A DNA stretch of 39,669 nt. It comes from an uncultured Burkholderiales bacterium (GTDB taxonomy: Bacteria; Pseudomonadota; Gammaproteobacteria; Burkholderiales; Burkholderiaceae_C). The notes under the pieces are model-generated. The model made no database searches and had not been told where the DNA came from. It saw only the letters and a program-made list of their open reading frames with translations. Location of the stretch: contig CALAGS010000014.1 of assembly GCA_937891665.1 (NCBI GenBank), positions 1 through 39,669 of the forward strand. Direction: 5' to 3'. Of this stretch, positions 35,831 through 39,669 are shown one piece after another. The translations under genes and the position numbers were made by a program. Within the stretch, counting starts at the first letter, position 1. Each line of letters begins with the position of its first letter.

Positions 35831-37330
35831 GTGATCACAGAACTAGAATTTAAAAGCCTTGCCCAACAAGGCTTCAACCGCATTCCTCTGATGCTAGAGG
35901 CCTTTGCTGATTTAGAAACCCCGCTCTCGCTGTACTTGAAGTTGGCCCATCACAAAGATGGTGGCAATTACAGTTTCTTGCTGGAGTCGGTGGTGGGCGG
36001 CGAGCGCTTTGGCCGCTACAGCTTCATTGGTTTGCCAGCGCGCACCTTTTTACAGGCTCGAGGCTTTGGCAATGAAGCGCACACAGAAGTTGTGACCGAC
36101 GGCGTGGTGATTGAAACCGCCCCCGGCAACCCCCTCGACTTCATTGAACAATATCAAAAGCGATTCAAAGTGGCCCTCAGGCCAGGCATGCCGCGCTTTT
36201 GTGGCGGCTTGGCCGGTTACTTTGGCTACGACGCAGTGCGGTACATCGAGAAAAAACTCGAAAACTCATGCCCGCCCGATACCTTGGGAACGCCCGATAT
36301 TTTGCTGCTGCAATGCGAAGAGTTGGCCGTCATTGACAACTTGTCTGGCAAACTTTATTTGATGGTCTATGCAGACCCAGGCATGCCTGAGGCTTATTCC
36401 AAAGCCAAAAAACGTTTGCGTGATTTGAAAGAGCAATTGAAGTATTCAGTCAGCGCACCGGTGGTCAATTCAACGCAAACGTATCCGGCAGAACGTGATT
36501 TCAAAAAAGAAGACTATTTGAAGGCCGTGTTGGAAGCCAAGGAGCTCATTGCGGCCGGCGATTTCATGCAAGTTCAAGTGGGCCAGCGCATTAAAAAGCG
36601 CTACACCGAAAGCCCCTTGTCTTTGTACCGCGCGCTCAGGTCACTGAACCCCAGCCCTTACATGTACTTCTACAACTTTGGTGACTTCCATGTGGTGGGT
36701 GCGAGCCCCGAAATTTTGGTGCGCCAAGAGCAAACCGAAGAAGGTGTCAAAGTCACCATTCGGCCCTTGGCTGGCACAAGACCCCGCGGGGCAACGCCCG
36801 AAAAAGACAAAGCAGCCGAACTCGAATTGGTCAACGATCCCAAAGAGCGCGCCGAGCACGTCATGCTGATTGACTTGGCACGCAACGACATTGGGCGCAT
36901 TGCCAAAATAGGCTCTGTGAAAGTGACCGAAGCCTTTGCGATAGAGCGCTACAGCCATGTGATGCACATCGTGAGCAATGTCGAAGCCATTTTGAAAGAG
37001 GGCATGACCAACATGGATGTGCTCAAGGCCACGTTTCCAGCGGGCACTCTCACTGGCGCGCCCAAGGTTCATGCCATGGAACTCATCGACAAACTCGAAC
37101 CCACCAAGCGCGGTGTGTATGGCGGTGCTTGCGGCTACCTAAGCTACGCAGGCGACATGGATGTGGCCATTGCCATTCGCACAGGCATCATCAAAGACCA
37201 AGTGTTGTATGTGCAGGCCGCGGCGGGTGTGGTGGCCGACTCTGTGCCCGAGCTGGAGTGGAAAGAAACCGAACACAAAGCGCGCGCCTTGTTGCGTGCC
37301 AGTGAGTTGGTGGAAGAAGGCTTGGAGTAA
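35831..37330 (+). CDS. trpE: Anthranilate synthase component I
   Basis: A 499-residue enzyme turning chorismate plus ammonia into anthranilate. The Trp feedback motif LLES is at 50-53 ([20 protein letters not shown]), so the enzyme should be inhibited by tryptophan. The C-terminal chorismate-binding domain has [58 protein letters not shown] and [13 protein letters not shown]. Starts at GTG (35831) with CGGAG 9 bases before it. The partner TrpG gene starts 5 bases after the stop. Confidence 0.97.
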   Translation: MITELEFKSLAQQGFNRIPLMLEAFADLETPLSLYLKLAHHKDGGNYSFLLESVVGGERFGRYSFIGLPARTFLQARGFGNEAHTEVVTDGVVIETAPGNPLDFIEQYQKRFKVALRPGMPRFCGGLAGYFGYDAVRYIEKKLENSCPPDTLGTPDILLLQCEELAVIDNLSGKLYLMVYADPGMPEAYSKAKKRLRDLKEQLKYSVSAPVVNSTQTYPAERDFKKEDYLKAVLEAKELIAAGDFMQVQVGQRIKKRYTESPLSLYRALRSLNPSPYMYFYNFGDFHVVGASPEILVRQEQTEEGVKVTIRPLAGTRPRGATPEKDKAAELELVNDPKERAEHVMLIDLARNDIGRIAKIGSVKVTEAFAIERYSHVMHIVSNVEAILKEGMTNMDVLKATFPAGTLTGAPKVHAMELIDKLEPTKRGVYGGACGYLSYAGDMDVAIAIRTGIIKDQVLYVQAAAGVVADSVPELEWKETEHKARALLRASELVEEGLE

Positions 37331-37335
37331 TCAAC

Positions 37336-37914
37336 ATGAAAAAAATCAAATTGTTGATGGTCGACAACTACGACTCCTTCACTTACAACATCGTCCAATA
37401 CTTTGGCGAGCTGGGTGCCGACATTGAAGTCTTTCGCAACGATGAAATTGACCTTGAGGGCATTGCACAAAGAAAGCCCGACCGCTTGGTCATCTCGCCT
37501 GGGCCTTGCTCACCTGCAGAGGCCGGCATTTCCGTGGCGGCCATTCAATACTTTGCCGGTAAGCTGCCTATCTTGGGCGTTTGCTTGGGCCATCAAAGTA
37601 TTGGGGCGGCATTTGGCGGCAAAATTGTGCGAGCGCAAGAATTGATGCACGGCAAAACCAGTGTCATTCAAACCACGCAGCAGGGCGTATTTAGAAACTT
37701 GCCCGAAAAATTCACAGTCAATCGATATCATTCATTGGCCATTGAACGCGCAAGTTGCCCAACCGATTTGGAAATTACCGCTTGGACCGATGATGGTGAA
37801 ATCATGGGTGTGCGCCACAAAAGTTTGGCCATTGAAGGGGTTCAGTTTCACCCCGAATCTATTCTCACGGAGCATGGCCATGCCATGCTGAAAAATTTCT
37901 TGGAAGACCACTGA
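37336..37914 (+). CDS. trpG: Anthranilate synthase component II (glutamine amidotransferase)
   Basis: A 192-residue class I amidotransferase giving ammonia to Trp[17 protein letters not shown] at the start, [11 protein letters not shown], the nucleophile Cys83 in [10 protein letters not shown], and His172/Glu174 in [13 protein letters not shown] complete the triad. Because TrpG-type subunits can also serve PabB, it may feed folate synthesis too. The ltaE start lies 1 base after its stop. Confidence 0.96.
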   Translation: MKKIKLLMVDNYDSFTYNIVQYFGELGADIEVFRNDEIDLEGIAQRKPDRLVISPGPCSPAEAGISVAAIQYFAGKLPILGVCLGHQSIGAAFGGKIVRAQELMHGKTSVIQTTQQGVFRNLPEKFTVNRYHSLAIERASCPTDLEITAWTDDGEIMGVRHKSLAIEGVQFHPESILTEHGHAMLKNFLEDH

Positions 37915-37915
37915 C

Positions 37916-38977
37916 ATGAACAACACCACAACTTCAGCGCGCGTCGATCTTCGAAGCGACACCGTCACACGGCCAACCGCTGGCATGCGTGAAGCCATGA
38001 CCCAAGCTTTGGTGGGCGATGATGTGTATGGCGATGACCCCAGTGTGAATGAGTTGCAGGAAAAAGTTGCCAAGATGTTGGGCTTTGAAGCAGCCCTCTT
38101 CATGTCCACGGGCACCCAAAGCAATTTGTGCGGCATCTTGTCGCATTGCCAGCGTGGCGATGAATACATCGTGGGGCAGATGGCCCACTGCTACAGGTGG
38201 GAAGGTGGTGGCGCCGCGGTGTTTGGCAGCGTTCAGCCGCAGCCGCTGACGCAGCAAGCCGATGGCAGCTTGTTATTGCAAGACATAGAGGCCGCCATCA
38301 AACCCGATGATGCGCACTTTGCAAAAACCACCCTACTGTGCTTGGAAAATACATGGGGCGGCAAAGTGCTGCCGCAAAGTTATTTGAACGAGTTCAGCAG
38401 CTTTGCAAAGCAAAAAGGATTGGCCCGTCACCTCGACGGTGCCCGCTTGTTCAACGCAGCGGCGGCACAAGCTGCAGCATTGGGCACATCAGCTTACGAT
38501 GAAGTCAAAAACATCACGCAATGTTTTGACAGTGTCTCGGTTTGCTTCAGCAAAGGTTTGGGCGCGCCCATGGGATCGGCCTTGTGCGGCTCCAAAGAGT
38601 TCATTGCCAAAGCGCATCGGCTGCGAAAAATGGCGGGTGGCGGTTTGCGTCAAGCGGGTTTCATGGCAGCGGCCGCTTCTTATGCTTTAGATCACCATGT
38701 CACACGGCTTGAGCAAGACCACCAACTCATGTCGCATTTGGCGCAAGGCTTGGCGGGCATTCCAGGGCTGCAAATTGAAACACCTCAAACCAATATTTTG
38801 TTTGTTGATTTGGTGGGTGATGCCAAAGCCCGCGGCGTGGCCTTGCAAGCGCATCTGAAAAATGAAGGCATTGACATGAACGGTTTGTATCGCCTGCGAT
38901 TTGTCACGCACTTGGATGTCGACCGTGCCGGTGTTGACCGCGCCATTGCGGTCATACGCCAGTTCTTCGGCGCTTGA
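37916..38977 (+). CDS. ltaE: Low-specificity L-threonine aldolase
   Basis: A 353-residue PLP enzyme splitting L-threonine or L-allo-threonine to glycine and acetaldehyde. [18 protein letters not shown] at the start, [16 protein letters not shown], His91 (stacks on PLP), [11 protein letters not shown] with Asp174, and the PLP lysine Lys213 in [12 protein letters not shown] are present. Length is near the family (about 333-350). It lies inside the trp operon, 1 base after trpG and 55 bases before trpD, where most relatives have trpG-trpD directly adjacent. It might supply glycine or recycle acetaldehyde; it has no known role in tryptophan synthesis. Confidence 0.92.
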   Translation: MNNTTTSARVDLRSDTVTRPTAGMREAMTQALVGDDVYGDDPSVNELQEKVAKMLGFEAALFMSTGTQSNLCGILSHCQRGDEYIVGQMAHCYRWEGGGAAVFGSVQPQPLTQQADGSLLLQDIEAAIKPDDAHFAKTTLLCLENTWGGKVLPQSYLNEFSSFAKQKGLARHLDGARLFNAAAAQAAALGTSAYDEVKNITQCFDSVSVCFSKGLGAPMGSALCGSKEFIAKAHRLRKMAGGGLRQAGFMAAAASYALDHHVTRLEQDHQLMSHLAQGLAGIPGLQIETPQTNILFVDLVGDAKARGVALQAHLKNEGIDMNGLYRLRFVTHLDVDRAGVDRAIAVIRQFFGA

Positions 38978-39032
38978 TTGTCAAGGCCTTAGCACCCTTG
39001 CCATTTTCTTGAATTTAAAAACAGAGACCAAC

Positions 39033-39669
39033 ATGCCCATCACGCCACAGGAAGCCTTGCAAAGAACCATTGAGCACCGTGAAATTTTTCACGATGAAAT
39101 GTTGCACATCATGCGCATGATCATGAATGGTGAGTTGTCGCCTGTCATGACAGCCGCACTCATTACAGGTTTGCGCGTAAAGAAAGAAACCATTGGCGAA
39201 ATTACCGCTGCTGCGCAAGTGATGCGGGAATTTTCAACCAAGGTCAACGTGCCCGATACGCGTCACTTGGTAGACATTGTCGGCACCGGCGGTGATGGCT
39301 CGCACACCTTCAATATTTCCACTTGCTCTATGTTTGTGGCTGCTGCTGCGGGCGCAAAGACAGCCAAGCACGGCGGTCGCAGCGTGAGCAGCAAATCGGG
39401 CAGTGCCGATGTGCTAGAAAGCTTGGGTGCCAACATCAATTTGTCGTCAGAGAAAATTGCACAGTGCGTGAAAGAGGTGGGCATTGGTTTTATGTTTGCA
39501 CCCAACCACCATCCCGCCATGAAAAATGTGGCAGCTTTGCGCAAAGAGTTAGGTGTTAGAACCATGTTCAATATCTTGGGGCCGCTGACCAATCCCGCAG
39601 GTGCACCGAATATTTTGATGGGGGTGTTTCACTCCGACTTGGTGGGCATTCAAATTCGAGCTTTGCAAC
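39033..39669 (+). CDS. trpD: Anthranilate phosphoribosyltransferase (partial, 3' end beyond window)
   Basis: The first 212 codons of a gene open to the window edge. The enzyme adds phosphoribose from PRPP to anthranilate. PRPP motif [14 protein letters not shown] (84-97), [15 protein letters not shown] (112-126) holding the anthranilate and Mg sites, and LGPLTNPAG (182-190) are intact. Starts at the ATG at 39033. Family length about 340, so roughly 130 residues are missing; trpC probably follows. Confidence 0.95.
   Translation, partial: MPITPQEALQRTIEHREIFHDEMLHIMRMIMNGELSPVMTAALITGLRVKKETIGEITAAAQVMREFSTKVNVPDTRHLVDIVGTGGDGSHTFNISTCSMFVAAAAGAKTAKHGGRSVSSKSGSADVLESLGANINLSSEKIAQCVKEVGIGFMFAPNHHPAMKNVAALRKELGVRTMFNILGPLTNPAGAPNILMGVFHSDLVGIQIRALQ

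Overview
The window looks like chromosomal DNA of a betaproteobacterium in the order Burkholderiales, most likely family Comamonadaceae with moderate GC (a Limnohabitans- or Rhodoferax-like genome). This is inferred from protein character and gene order: recG-oxyR-ubiA, a PhaM-type polyhydroxyalkanoate regulator, a DUF3567 protein, and the alpha-operon order rpsM-rpsK-rpsD-rpoA-rplQ. It is almost entirely core genome. I see no insertion sequence, integrase, CRISPR array, rRNA or toxin-antitoxin pair, and no gene-free stretch longer than about 240 bases.

Layout. 1-4300: a PilT-type pilus ATPase (minus) diverges from the PLP-binding protein YggS; then come a GlcD-type FAD oxidase and PurU (both minus). 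4400-10650: an omega-aminotransferase, a DUF3567 protein, a TonB-like DUF3108 envelope protein, a fumarylacetoacetate-hydrolase-family enzyme, a DksA/TraR zinc-finger protein, an enoyl-CoA hydratase-family enzyme and a glutathione S-transferase. 10775-12690: phaM overlaps a FIST sensor gene by 4 bases. 12700-15030: queA-tgt, two steps of tRNA queuosine synthesis. 15200-19664: a lone HTH regulator with a dyad in front of it, then recG, oxyR (Cys199 and Cys208 intact) and ubiA. 19687-23782: proC (minus), then glpK-glpD for glycerol use.

23818-32708 is a ribosomal protein supercluster (spc and alpha operons): rplN-rplX-rplE-rpsN-rpsH-rplF-rplR-rpsE-rpmD-rplO-secY-rpmJ-rpsM-rpsK-rpsD-rpoA-rplQ. 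It has its own strong sigma-70-like promoter and a roughly 170-nt leader, and it follows glpD rather than the S10 operon. Hairpins lie in the rpsK-rpsD, rpsD-rpoA and rpoA-rplQ gaps. An initiator tRNA gene follows, then a bidirectional terminator facing pncC.

32907-34878 (minus): thiL-pgpA-pncC with overlapping ends (thiamine kinase, phospholipid phosphatase, NMN deamidase). 34942 to the end (plus): rpe, then a tryptophan operon trpE-trpG-ltaE-trpD, with trpD cut by the window edge. Between rpe and trpE there is a 27-codon leader ORF with a Trp-Ser-Trp run near its end, a promoter that would start transcription almost at its AUG, and mutually exclusive RNA pairings. I read this as a Trp attenuator. 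It and the threonine aldolase gene inside the trp operon are the most notable points in an otherwise housekeeping region.
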